The notes below the pieces were generated by a model, which was given only the letters and a program-made list of their open reading frames with translations, ran no database searches and was not told the DNA's origin. The translations under genes were made by a program, and so were the position numbers. From positions 239,501 to 303,500 of the forward strand of contig NC_057768.1 of assembly GCF_010389155.1 (NCBI RefSeq): a stretch of DNA of 64,000 nucleotides. The letters are read 5' to 3'. Shown piece after piece: positions 1 through 10,682 of this stretch (position 1 is the first letter of the stretch; each line of letters starts with the position of its first letter). The DNA comes from Erigeron canadensis (Eukaryota > Streptophyta > Magnoliopsida > Asterales > Asteraceae).

Positions 1-526
1 ATATGCCAAAAAACCGATCAAAACCGAACCGAACCGAACTAAATATATTTTAATTTATTTTATTTTTATATCATATTACATTTATATTTATTAATTTTAA
101 TTTATAAATATGTTAATAATTTAATCTTTTTATCTTTTTATTGTACAAATCTATACAAATTGTATATTTTTAATAAAAACGTCCAGTAAAAACAATTCGT
201 TTTATAAAAGTTATACAAATTTTAACACCTAAAAAATATAATTACTTAATAAAAAAATTCTCTGTATTTGAATTTTTATATCATATTTTTTTCTTAACAA
301 TTGAAAGTTAAATTTATAACATAATATTTAAAAAAAACTTAAAAAACAAAATTTATTAAAAAAACCGAAAAAAAACTGAAACCGATCCAAACCTAACCGG
401 AAAACCGAGAAACCGAACCGAACAAAAACCGAATCCAATGGTTTTAGTTTTCTAAAAACCGAATGGATCGGTTTTGGTTTCAGTTTTAAGCAAAAACTGA
501 ACCAAACCGATCCATACTCACCCCTA
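1..526 (-). repeat. AACCGAACC-rich dispersed element, left end outside window
   Basis: Short AACCGAAC-type runs at 15-40 and 363-510 flank an AT-rich core. The block ends at 512-526 with CCATACTCACCCCTA, which read on the minus strand is the TAGGGGTGAGTATGG... start common in plant foldback/MITE-like repeats rich in CGGTTTGGTT. No coding capacity is evident; the 82-codon frame over it is low-complexity. The element class cannot be settled because the other end is not in the window. Confidence 0.5.
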
Positions 527-890
527 ATAAGTGTTATCCATTCATTCTCTTCCACTCTAATCTTTTGATTTATCACATCTAAGAAGATTTTTAAAAAAAT
601 TTATTAGTCTCCTATAGATATTATTGAAAATTTCTTAATAAGGAAAAATTTTGCTGAGTTGTAGTATACTATATTAGTTATTGGTTTATCAAAGAGAAAA
701 TTTTCCAAATAGAGATAACAAATGATTTGTATTAATCAATATAAGATAAGATGTATCTTTAAACATATTATTTTATGCTAATATTATTAAGATTAAGAAG
801 ATTGAGACTAAGATTTGGACATCATCAAATATCCAATGTTGCTAAGTTATGAAAGAAATAAATGGCCGATAAGAGTAACAAATAATAATA
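527..890. other. AT-rich intergenic sequence
   Basis: No open frame, RNA gene or clear repeat boundary is seen. The last nine bases (882-890) are the left target duplication of the adjacent MITE. Confidence 0.4.
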
Positions 891-1178
891 GGGTTAAGTA
901 AAAGTGTATGTAACTTTTACATTTTTTTATTGTGTGAATGTAACTTTCATTTGGTTCATTGTATGCAACTAACGCGTTAAATTTGAACGATTAATGTAAA
1001 ATTTTAAGGTTGACCAATCAAAAACTTCTACGTGGCAGCTCATATAATGTACCACGTATACACTTTTACATTAATCGTTCAATTTGGCGAGTTGATTACA
1101 TAAAATGAACCAAATGAAAGTTACATTCACACAATAGAAAAAATGTAAAAGTTACTTACATCTCCAAATACTAAACCC
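891..1178. mobile_element. Mutator-like MITE with 9-bp target duplication
   Basis: The element starts GGGTTAAGTA and ends TACTAAACCC. Most of the two halves are inverted copies: TATTGTGTGAATGTAACTTT near 939-957 pairs with its complement near 1116-1135, and the AACGATTAATGTAAAA tract pairs with TTTTACATTAATCGTT. The direct repeat ATAATAATA occurs immediately left (882-890) and right (1179-1187). A 9-bp duplication and long inverted ends are the signature of Mutator-superfamily insertion. There is no coding capacity, so it is non-autonomous. Confidence 0.8.
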
Positions 1179-1187
1179 ATAATAATA

Positions 1188-1642
1188 TGAGATGTTCGCT
1201 TACGTGCTCTAAACTGGAAACTGAGTATCACCCGACTTTTGTGCATGGATAACAACAGATTATATTTTTCGCCCATGATTAGTTCCTAACTATTTTTCTA
1301 GCAATCTTTATTTATTTCGCCCATGAGTTGTTACACTTCATATGCAATTCTGCATATACATATAAAATTATAAATTACCCCCTGATTGGGTTGGGTTGGT
1401 ATAGTAAGTATCATCACAACCAATTACAAAAATTCCCCTATATTAACCCATATATCGATCCTTCCTTTAATCTTATTAACTCAACAACAGTACGTAATAG
1501 ATGCTAACTACCACCTCTTCCTCATCCTCTTCCATCAAGGATCTTTATTATTGCTATGCAGGACAACCTCAAATAATACTAGTAATCAGCTACTACTACG
1601 TAAGCTACTATGCTACAACAGCAGCAACATCAGGGGAATCAA

Positions 1643-1647
<5 letters not shown>
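1188..1647. other. Intergenic sequence without a supported gene
   Basis: Two overlapping plus-strand open frames (about 1386-1692) run into the (TA)n tract and end in alternating Ile-Tyr, so they are judged non-coding. Nothing else is recognisable. Confidence 0.4.

Positions 1648-1675
<28 letters not shown>
1648..1675. repeat. (TA)n microsatellite, left of foldback element
   Basis: Uninterrupted AT/TA dinucleotides immediately left of the 1676-1988 element. The matching tract on its right side (1989-2019) suggests one original microsatellite split by the insertion. Confidence 0.85.
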
Positions 1676-1678
<3 letters not shown>

Positions 1679-1985
1679 AAAAGATAATTTGAGACCACCT
1701 AAAAAAAGTCCAAAAAAGGACCATTAATTTTTGTAACTTACACACCACCATCATCATCTACTACGATATACAAGACTTTTTTGTAAAAATACTAAGACTT
1801 TCCGGCGACAGGCCCACCAGAAAATCATGTGTAAGTTTTACACATGATTTTCTGGTGGGCCTGTCGCCGGAATGTCTTAATATTTTTACAAAAAAGTCTT
1901 GTATATCGTAGTAGATGATGATGGTGTACAAAAATCAATGGTCTTAGTTAGTCCTAAATTAAGAGGTGGTCTCAAAATATCTCAC

Positions 1986-1988
<3 letters not shown>
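1676..1988. mobile_element. Foldback MITE, near-perfect palindrome, inside (TA)n
   Basis: The left end GGGAAAAGATAATTTGAGAC is mirrored at the right end by GTCTCAAAATATCTCACCCC. The middle is an almost perfect long palindrome centred near 1836: the arm with CCGGCGACAGGCCCACCAGA (about 1802-1821) has its exact complement at about 1850-1869, and pairing extends out through the CATCATCATCTACTACGATA tract. Both outer flanks are (TA)n, so a 9-10 bp AT target duplication is likely but its length cannot be read. There is no coding content. It resembles Mutator-type foldback MITEs; class is inference. Confidence 0.75.

Positions 1989-2019
<31 letters not shown>
1989..2019. repeat. (TA)n microsatellite, right of foldback element
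   Basis: About 15 TA units directly abutting the right end of the foldback element. Confidence 0.85.
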
Positions 2020-2022
<3 letters not shown>

Positions 2023-2513
2023 GATCCGAAAGCATTGCCAGTTTGCCACACACCTCCATCAAAGTGGTAAGCAGCTAGCAGAATAATCAGAGGAGTTTAT
2101 ATGATGTTTTGATGTAAACAAGAATATATGCCACACTTTGAGGGATCAAATCTACTAACTGTACGTAGTTCGTTTAGCAAAACGCTATCTTCTGTATATT
2201 ATTCAGTTCCCAAGAATGAAGTTATCACAAACACAAGGACCAATACTCAGACCATTCAGAACACAAATATACCAAACAATGGTTTTTTTCAAATGTTTGA
2301 CCGCAAATGTCCCAGGATATTAGAAAAGAGGTTATTAAATTTTGATGATTTATATATTACTGTGTTTACAAAATGATGTGTCATGCACCCAAAAATCTGG
2401 AGGAGGTCTTTTAGACCAAGGTAGCTCAGAGCAAAATTTTCTTCAACGTAACGTAATTGTATGAAATTACCAATCAGATTGGTTGAGATAATAAAACAGT
2501 ACCCAAAGCATTG
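2020..2513. other. Probable 3' flank and UTR of the TFB1 gene
   Basis: No independent gene is seen. The last few hundred bases before 2514 lie downstream of the minus-strand TFB1 stop codon and should hold its 3' UTR, but no unambiguous polyadenylation signal was fixed. Confidence 0.35.
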
Positions 2514-2615
2514 TTAAACATATCCATTCGGTTTGTCACCACTCTTAGAAGATCTCTTCTGCTGGTCTAATTCGTAATGTGCAAAGGCAGCATCTAGAGC
2601 CTGCACCAACATATT

Positions 2616-2647
<32 letters not shown>

Positions 2648-5600
2648 TAGTGTAAAAACTAAAATTGACTTTTTTTTGTAACGATAATGCATACCCATAA
2701 AAATAAAAAGTAAGAAAAATAAACATGGTAGTGGATACCCTTGATAAACAGTAGGTGCCACGGATGAGATGTGAAAAATCTAATAAACCGTGATTTATAC
2801 AATTCACACGGGGTATAACCTTTTACCCAAAAAACTTATAAACCGTAATGTAAGGGTCAAAGAGGCAAATTTTGTTTCAGACAATGATAAAGATGATATG
2901 GAGCAAAGCAAGTAAAATAACCTGAAGCATTGGTTGAACAAGAAGCGAAACTTGGTGCCTTGAATCTGATTGCACGGATTCTTTAATCTCCTGCAAATTA
3001 ACAAGGATACAAATGGGAGTGAACAGATGCCTTGAATAACAAATTAAACAGGATACAAAATAGATATTCACACATATCATAAAATCATTGCACGTCAAGC
3101 CGGAAAGGCATCATCTGCTGTCAAAAAAGAAGAATACCATACACACTGCTTGGACCACGAAAAGAATACCTGTAGTTTCGTGTAGATTTGTGCCATGGCA
3201 TCCTTCAGCCGGCTCACCTACAGAAAATCCAAATAACAATGCACAAAAGAAGATAACATAATTATGCTTTATCAAGTTAGCTGTCGTTGCATTTACCAGC
3301 ACACAAAGTCACAAACAGATTGGTGCACTTTAATTGGATTATTTTGCATTCGATGATTAATATGATGCCTGAGATATTTTCCAGCTCTCATTTAAAATAT
3401 TGATAGAGCAGCGTAGCATGATATCTAGTTACTAGTGTTGAAAGATGGAAAGTCTCATCACAAAATCAAACTGAAAACCCAGAAGAAATTACCTTCGTAT
3501 AAAGATATGAAGTTGTAATTGGATACGAGGACCAGAAATGCTTTAATAATTCCTGAATGGACGTCCAATGCTGAAAGATGAAAAACCTATTTTAGAGAGA
3601 ATTCAAAAAAGTTCAACCTTAAAAGTGAATTAACAGATGTGACCTGGAAGAGAAAACCAACAACCATATTAAAAAATAGATCACAAAAGAAAAAGAAAAA
3701 ACTCACAAGCAAAAGCTCCTCCTTCGTGACACTGGGAAACGTATCCAATATGCTATCATGTGAGGTTTTACCAAGCTGATATTTGGATCTTGATATATCA
3801 TCTGTCAATATCTTGAAAACCTGGATCATAGTTAACAGCAACTACGTGTTATCTCAAGTAGAGATGGCAGAATGGGCACGTAGGCTAACAAGACAAAACC
3901 AGTAAATTCTCTAATATAACTAATGCTTTGAAAACACATCATATACTTCATGAACTAATTTGCTTTCTCTAAATTAAACTGTTGAGAAAAGATATTTTGA
4001 ATATAAATTGGATAACTGTTTAGCATAGTAGAATAGTTAACCGTGTCCCCATTTATAATAATATCGTATGCAAATTATCAATATTAGTAACTTACTTTTG
4101 TTACCAATCATAGCTAAATGTGCTACCAATGGGGTAAAACACCGGTGGTACCGCCACCATGTGACCACATGGACCCATAGATGAAGGGGCTGCAGGTCAG
4201 GTTCAAAACTTGCCAAAGGTAAGTGGAGAAACTATATCTTGTGATCCATGTGAAAATGGTGACTTACCAGGCATGAGTTCTAAACGGTGTGCACTCAGAG
4301 TACCAAGAAGGTACATGGGACTAGAGGGTTCCCACCCATGTACCCTTTTTTTAGCTAAATGCCTAAATGTGCTAAAAATATTGCTATTATTGGCAAAAGG
4401 AAAAATAGATAAAGAGTACATTACATTGCCATGATCAGTAGCAAAATCCAAGTAAATTACTGAAAATTTTTGTATAAAGTTATTTGGTGATACAGCCTGC
4501 CAATGTTGGAGAACTAGTGACTCGGGATCAGATCGGCGAAGGGGGGAGTCAGGAGTTTTTGAAAACTTGGATCGGAATCGGGGAGAACCCAGATTGGTTT
4601 TTTTATATAGAATCCAAATTTGAAATTATATGTAATAAACTTCAAACTTAAATATAGTTGTTTAAAGATATTAAAATAATACTTTAAAGTTCAAACTTAA
4701 TTATTCAGAAACATAAACTTAAACCAATTTAGGATTTTATTAAAAGTTTTTTATAAAGAGAAAAATAAAATTGACCATAATTGACCCGAGTATCATACAG
4801 GTGAAGTATCTTGCAATTCTAAGCAATTAATCTTTAGGTGTAAACTTCAAGGGACTTCCAACCTGTTCCATTTCAAAAACACTCTTTTTGATTTAACCCG
4901 TTTATTTTGAATGGCATAATTTAATTTAACCGCTTGACCCAATAGAAATACAACATAAACCGAATTCACACTTTCATCAGTTAAAGGGTTAAACTCTTAG
5001 TCATTGACCTCTCTAGTTTAACAAGCAATCAAAATAGAGCATTTATTACCTTGACAGCCACTTCAGGCCTGACTATGGGATCACTCAAACCTACTTCTCT
5101 AGTATCAGAGATAAAGTTCCTTAGAGAACAATAAGCTTCAGAGGTGCTAAGCCTAGATTTCAGCTGTCTTGTTCCAGCAAACTGATTTAGGGAATTAACT
5201 TGTTGAGAGTCAAAGTAATCCCGAGGATCCTGTTTATCAATTACTTATAAGAAACATAAAAATTGATTATCTTAACAACACTAATTAGGATGCTAAAGGT
5301 CAAACCTTTATACAAAGTGGTGCAACTGGAGGGTCATGTGGTGCCTGTAAGTCCTCAATCTCAGTCATTCTAGTTATTCTATCTAGCCGATCTTGATGTA
5401 CACTGCCATCTGAAGCTTCTTTAGCTAGCTCAACTGTTTTAACCAAAATTTAGAAGAACTTTGAGAATACATTAGAAGAAAGAAACAAGTATAAGGTGTA
5501 CTTACCATGTTTTAAACTAGCAAGTGCTTCAGCAACAGATCTTGTATCAACTGTCCCGACATCTAAAACCGGGTAAACACATGAGCCAAGAATAATGTGA

Positions 5601-8576
5601 ATTCAGTGTTGAACTCATATTATTGGGATTATAAGAAATTAATAAATAATACTTGCCGTTCAAAAATAAAATAAATAATACTTGCAAAGTAAATTGCTTT
5701 AGATGATGACCAGCATGTAACAGGTCAAAATATTGAAATTTTGAGCCATTTTATAGGTGAATGCCAAGTACATTATCATAATTAGGGATACATACCGAAG
5801 TTGTTTAATTTGTTTTCAAGATAAAGATAAAAAAAAATGTTTACTAATTTAACACTTTAATTTATGGGACCAAGAAAACTCTACATATATTATCTGTACC
5901 AAAATCTAAGATGAAAGATAAGTTGATGCAGAAAAGTCACAAATTTGTCATAACTCATCACAGAATTCACACTGACGTCTGGGTTTTTTATCTATTTAAT
6001 TCAATAGAAGCCTTACCTACAGTTCTTCCTTCAAGAACAACTGCAGCATGCCTATTAATATCTTGCAGGAAAGATCTTTTGTAAGGCTCATACTGTGCTT
6101 CAAGTTCATCCTTGCTACTTTCGCTGGCTAGGCCATGACCCTATCAATTACATGAAAACAATCACCAACTGACCAAACAGCTTAAACAACTAAACAGACT
6201 TTAAGAATATCACCCCAACATACTAAAACAAAACATGCCTTTTAGATGTCTGTGTAACCGGTCAAGGTCAACGGTTGGTTTTTGGTGCGGGTTGCATTAC
6301 AAATACAACTTGGGCGACTTTCAACCCGTTCAACCAATTTGACCATTTCCATTTTAGCCAACTTCTTTGATTTTAATGGTTTCACATGTTGACCCATTTG
6401 AGATAGAACACGCACCAAAATCAACCCATTCATAAATGAGTCAAAATTGCTACATAATCATGACGTACGTATATCAAAAATAAGGATTACGCGTAAGCTA
6501 TAATCATATATCAAAAATTAGTTCGATTAGATGAACCTCATAAAGGTCATGTAGCAGCGCTTAATAAACTGTGGACGATACCAAAAACACCATAAACACC
6601 TGACCAGGACTACCAAAAAATGAACCAATTAAAAAAAAAAAAATTGTAGCATTCTAAACATCCAAGTTACCGGAATATGAGTATAATCATCCCCTTCGTC
6701 GGCTTCCATGTCCAAAGTCGGATCTACCTTCCTAATCTGTAAGCAAAAGATATAGAAACAAAACTGAGATTTTCCATTTGGGTTTGATAGTTATATAATA
6801 TAAATAACAACTTTCAAAACTAAAGCACCTTCTGGCGACTTTCACTAGCCAAAATGGCATCTTGCTTTAGAAAAACTGCTAGATACTCATCTTCAGCGGC
6901 CTCTGCAGCAGCAGCAACAATATTTTTGGTACTGTGGATATATTGTGCTTTCCAGTATTTAGTCCAAAATTCCTTCTCATTCAACTGGAATTGAAAATCA
7001 AGCAACACAAAAATATGAGATTCCTGAAAGACATGCATAACTTTGACATTCATATTTATCCTTACCTTGTGAGGCACAAAGTTTAGATATGCCTGCCGTA
7101 CTGCTGGTTTTTCAGCAAATATCTGAGAAAGGTTTTAAGTGAATAGAGAGTCGGAAGAATCCAAATTAAAAGCAGATTTCGTGTTTATTTGAGAAGAAAA
7201 ACTCCTAAAGCAACATAATGCATCTATATGCAAACGCTAGGCAACTTTTGGAATTGGGAATATAACTATATATATATATATATATATATAAACAAAGATG
7301 AAGGTACCTGGTGTATCATTTCAGGCGTTAAGCTAAATGTAACTCTGTTCGACTGACCATCAGATGAGGGTTTGGTATTGAAAGTCATATCACTTTTCAA
7401 CCCCAAACGTTGCTTTGCTTTTCTGCCAGGATTCACATCTAGCAACTTCTGCACTCGAGTGGTAAACGTAAACTTTTCTGTTACATGTTTTCCAACATAA
7501 ACTAAATCACCAACAACAAAAAATAAAATAAAAAAGATGCAAAAGAACCAGTTTTGGCTCAGTATTCATATAAAGCATGCATAACACAAGTCATGCAGGC
7601 TCGAAACTTGAAAAGATCATAAGGTGATAAATCCTAGGCATGAAACCACATAATGGTTTAACAAAGTCTAACCTTTCTAGTCGCCCAAAACTCAGTCTCT
7701 GACAACACACCGCCGATGACAAACTGCTTATGAAGCTTCTGCAGCTCGCTACATAAAAAGTTACCTTAGCTACAATCTCAAATAGAGCACCAAGAAACAC
7801 GGTGTGAAACAAATATATTGATAACGAATGTTGAGAAAAGAAAGGTACGTGTCGTCTTGCAGTAGTTTAATTCGACGTTCCATTTCAGCTGAACTAAGTT
7901 GTTCATTGACAACGTTTTCAGGGGGTGCTCCAGTTTCGGCAGAGAATGTGATAGCTTTGGCTATTAAAAAAGGAAATGATGAGGGCTCAAAATGAATGAG
8001 GGGGGGAGGGGAAAGAAGGAGTAGTGGGTTACCTACAAAGTCGCGGCAAAGTTCCCTGTCGGGGTAAGTGTTGAACTCGAAAAAGTAACTGGCCTGATGT
8101 TGGCTCGTAAGATTAAGTAGAGCAGGTCGATTGGGAGCCTCCTTGCTAGATTTGTGTCCTTAATCATCATCATCATCAATCGACAATATAATTATTTATT
8201 TATATATGAAAAAATTAAACAAAAAAGGTAATACTATACTAAGAATGGATAAAGAAGAAGAAGTGTATGAATGAATGGGTGCTTGCCTTTAATAAGCTTA
8301 AAAGGAACATCAACAGGAAGATTTAATGATGGATCATTAGGCGTAAAAACAAGCCTCTCCCTCGTCTGTTTGGGTTACAGTAATTCATAAATTTTAATAA
8401 CAATAACAAAATCTAATTGAAAAACCTAAACCAAAAACTAGTGTAATAATTGATTAATAAGAAGAAGAAAGAACCAATGTGAGAATGCCAGGAACGCCGG
8501 GGTCTTTGACAGAAGATTTAAACTTGGCCCGTTTCACTAACATCTGCGTCGTCATCATCCGATCATCATCCGTCAT
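2514..8576 (-). CDS. TFB1: TFIIH core subunit TFB1 (p62/GTF2H1-like)
   Basis: Subunit of general transcription and DNA-repair factor TFIIH, nuclear. Eighteen exons, joined in phase: 8475-8576, 8287-8365, 8033-8158, 7849-7960, 7673-7748, 7308-7448, 7066-7122, 6829-6984, 6671-6736, 6017-6140, 5506-5562, 5306-5433, 5050-5229, 3707-3820, 3493-3570, 3170-3217, 2922-2990, 2514-2600. They total 1800 nt and 599 aa, close to my recollection of about 590 aa for Arabidopsis TFB1. The N-terminus (residues about 10-115, with LVKRAKFKSSVKDPGVPG and SYFFEF) is the PH-like domain. Two BSD domains follow, marked by LSETEFWATRK near residue 155 and NEKEFWTKYWKAQY near 232. The C-terminal helical region contains HWTSIQELLKHFW. 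The start codon at 8576 is the first ATG in frame; ATGs five and six codons later are alternatives. Intron 2 has a GC donor. Introns carry a SINE-like insert and GGGTCAAA-type repeats. Exon joins are predictions without transcripts. Confidence 0.93.
4122..4350 (+). mobile_element. Possible tRNA-derived SINE in TFB1 intron 13
   Basis: A box-A-like start (GCTACCAATGGGGTAAAAC) is followed by a box-B-like GGTTCAAAACTTGCC near 4200, and the block ends in a T-rich run near 4346. It sits inside the 1.2-kb intron between exons 14 and 13. Boundaries are approximate and no target duplication was resolved. Confidence 0.4.
6241..6455. repeat. GGGTCAAA/AACCCG-rich repeat in a TFB1 intron
   Basis: Contains CAACCCGTTCAACCAATTTG, GTTGACCCATTTGAG and AATCAACCCATTCAT. 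It belongs to the same loose family as inserts in introns of the kinesin, BTB and VIR3 genes of this window. A second, poorer copy lies at about 4850-5030 in another TFB1 intron. Confidence 0.5.
8159..8286 (-). other. TFB1: GC-AG intron (TFB1 intron 2)
   Basis: Exon 2 ends ...CTTATTAAAG and the intron begins GCAAGC. There is no GT donor nearby that keeps the frame. Joining to GACACAAATCTAGC after TTAAG gives the conserved LIKGHKSS. AAG|GCAAG is the usual strong context of GC-AG introns. Confidence 0.85.
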
Positions 8577-9365
8577 CTCTTCCTTCTCTTTCTGTCTGTT
8601 TGTCTCAGATCACTAATAATAAATAATCAACCCGAAAGATTATTATTAGAAGAAGATTGCTTTGCAGAATTACGGTGAACTACTACTAGTAAACAATATT
8701 CTTCCCCGAAAACAGTCGATGGATGGATGGCTGGCTGTGTCAAGTATCCTCCGCCGGTGCTTATTATTTGCTCTTTTTATTTTATACCAAATTTATTTAT
8801 TTACCCTTGAAACTTACTAATCAATCGGTTTTCTTTCTATTTTAATTTAAAAAAAAAGAAAAAAACAACCGAGTGACCGACCCGCTTTGCAATAATAAAA
8901 ATAAAAACAATTTATTATTACATTATTTATCTTATACTAACACGTTTCCCGCGCAATGCGGCGGTGGTCGTGACGTGACAATGTGATAGTGGAGGCGACT
9001 GTTGGTGGTAAATGAGACATCGAGTAGTGTTGATAATTAATGTAACAGTAATTGATGTAAAGAGTTACTGGATGTATTTAAAAGATAGAAGAATTACAGT
9101 AATGTTCAAAAAAAAAAAAGAATTATAGTGTAATTTAATTATTAATGTTAAAAGGTGATGTATATGGAAATATTTTAAATAGTGCTAAATAAAAATATTA
9201 AATGTCTTTCAACACTTTTAAAAATAAAATGTTATTCTTTTTATAATATAGTATAAATATAGAAAGTATAGATATAGATGGATTGAAATCAAAAGATTAA
9301 AAATTAATGTAACATCCATTTTTAAAATATGAATGAATCAAACATTACATTTAATTTTTTTTTAA
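8577..9365. other. TFB1 upstream region and GC-rich repeat core
   Basis: The first ~170 bases carry the likely TFB1 promoter and 5' UTR. At 8948-8964 lies CCCGCGCAATGCGGCGG, one copy of the dispersed GC-rich hairpin motif, followed by a GTGGTGG-rich tail and AT-rich sequence (to about 9300) resembling 44640-44950. No gene is seen. Confidence 0.45.
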
Positions 9366-9517
9366 GACAGAGCAGAAATGGTTAAGACCCCCAATTTTGA
9401 TATGCTCACACTGGGTTCGAATCTTGACAATGTTATAAAGGTTTGTTCTCTCATATGTAGACGAAAATAACATTGCTAAGGCACCCTCACCACATTTGCA
9501 TGTATATTAAAAAAACA
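9366..9517 (+). mobile_element. tRNA-derived SINE
   Basis: Box-A-like AGAAATGGTTAAGACC near 9371, box-B-like GGGTTCGAATCTTGAC at 9413-9428, then about 80 bases of unique tail ending in an A-rich run near 9510. The spacing between the boxes suits a Pol III promoter, but the sequence does not fold into an intact tRNA. Confidence 0.6.
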
Positions 9518-9770
9518 AACAAAAGAATTTTCCAATATAATATATACTCATTAAGAAATCATTTATGTTTTTATTTGTGTTTCAATTTTATAGGTAAAGC
9601 TAATGCAAATGAAGAACAAAATTTGACTAGAAGATATGGCCGCTTAGAAGCTTTCTTGAGGTAGTTGCAACTTTAATTTTTTTTTTGCCATTGGGGTTAG
9701 TTATCTCTGGTCATGTGCTCTGGATGCCCGCCCTTTTCGTTAAAACGAGTTCTTATATCCAGGTTTTAAT

Positions 9771-10682
9771 CGTAAATTTTTTAGTATAATGTGTTTATTA
9801 TGTTTAATAAAAACATTCTGGAATTTACAAGTCCTTATAACGAAGAATTAAGTTACAAAATGGTTTATAAGTGTTTTTTTATGTTGAATATGTGAAATTG
9901 TCAAGTCTGGTGCAAAGTATGGTGTCGCGTGTGGCATCACCTGATACGTTGCAACATACTCTTTACAAAGGATTTCAAATCATTGGTTGTGTTTGGGATT
10001 GTGTTATAAAGTGATTATCAGATTATTACGTTTATAAAACGCAAATAATCTAAAATGGTGTTTATATGAAAAAGTGATTATTGACTATGAAAACGCAGTT
10101 TTGGAGAAGCATGTACTTGCATGCTTTTTCAAACGCAGTTTTGAAAACGCATAATCTATTTTGAAAACGCAGATGTTGTTTTGTAATCGCAATACCAAAC
10201 ACCCAATAAATATTGTCTTGCTAAATCGGTTAGTTCATTATATCGTAAATTTTTTAGTATAATGTGTTTATTATGTTTAATAAAAACATTCTAGAATTTA
10301 CAAGTCCTTGTAACGAAGAATTAAGTTACAAAATGGTTTATAAGTGTTTTTTTATGTTGAATATGTGAAATTGTCAAGTGTGGTGCAAAGTATGGTGCCA
10401 CGTGTGGCATCACTTGATACGTTGCAACATACTCTTTACAGAGGATTTCAAATCATTGGTTGTGGTTGGGATTGTGCTATAAAGTGATTATCAGATTATT
10501 ACGTTTATAAACGCAAATAATCTAAAATGGTGTTTGTATGAAAAAGTGATTATTGACTATGAAAACGCAGTTTTGGAGAAGCATGTACTTGCATGCTTTT
10601 TCAAACGCAGATTTTGTTTTGTAATCGCAATACCACACACCCAATAAATATTGTCTTGCTAAATCGGTTAATTCATTATATT
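9771..10682. repeat. Two-copy 473-bp tandem duplication
   Basis: Copy 1 is 9771-10243 and copy 2 is 10244-10682, both starting CGTAAATTTTTTAGTATAAT and nearly identical base for base. Copy 2 lacks about 34 bases present in copy 1 (near 10130-10165), between repeated AACGCAG tracts. Inside each copy is a MITE-like piece with inverted ends near TGTTTGGGATTG and CAATACCAAACA and several AAACGCAG motifs, suggestive of a hAT-type MITE. Confidence 0.85.

Noticed and set aside
1386..1692. Two overlapping plus-strand frames ending in Ile-Tyr repeats
   Set aside because: The tail is translation of a (TA)n microsatellite and the rest has no domain-like composition.
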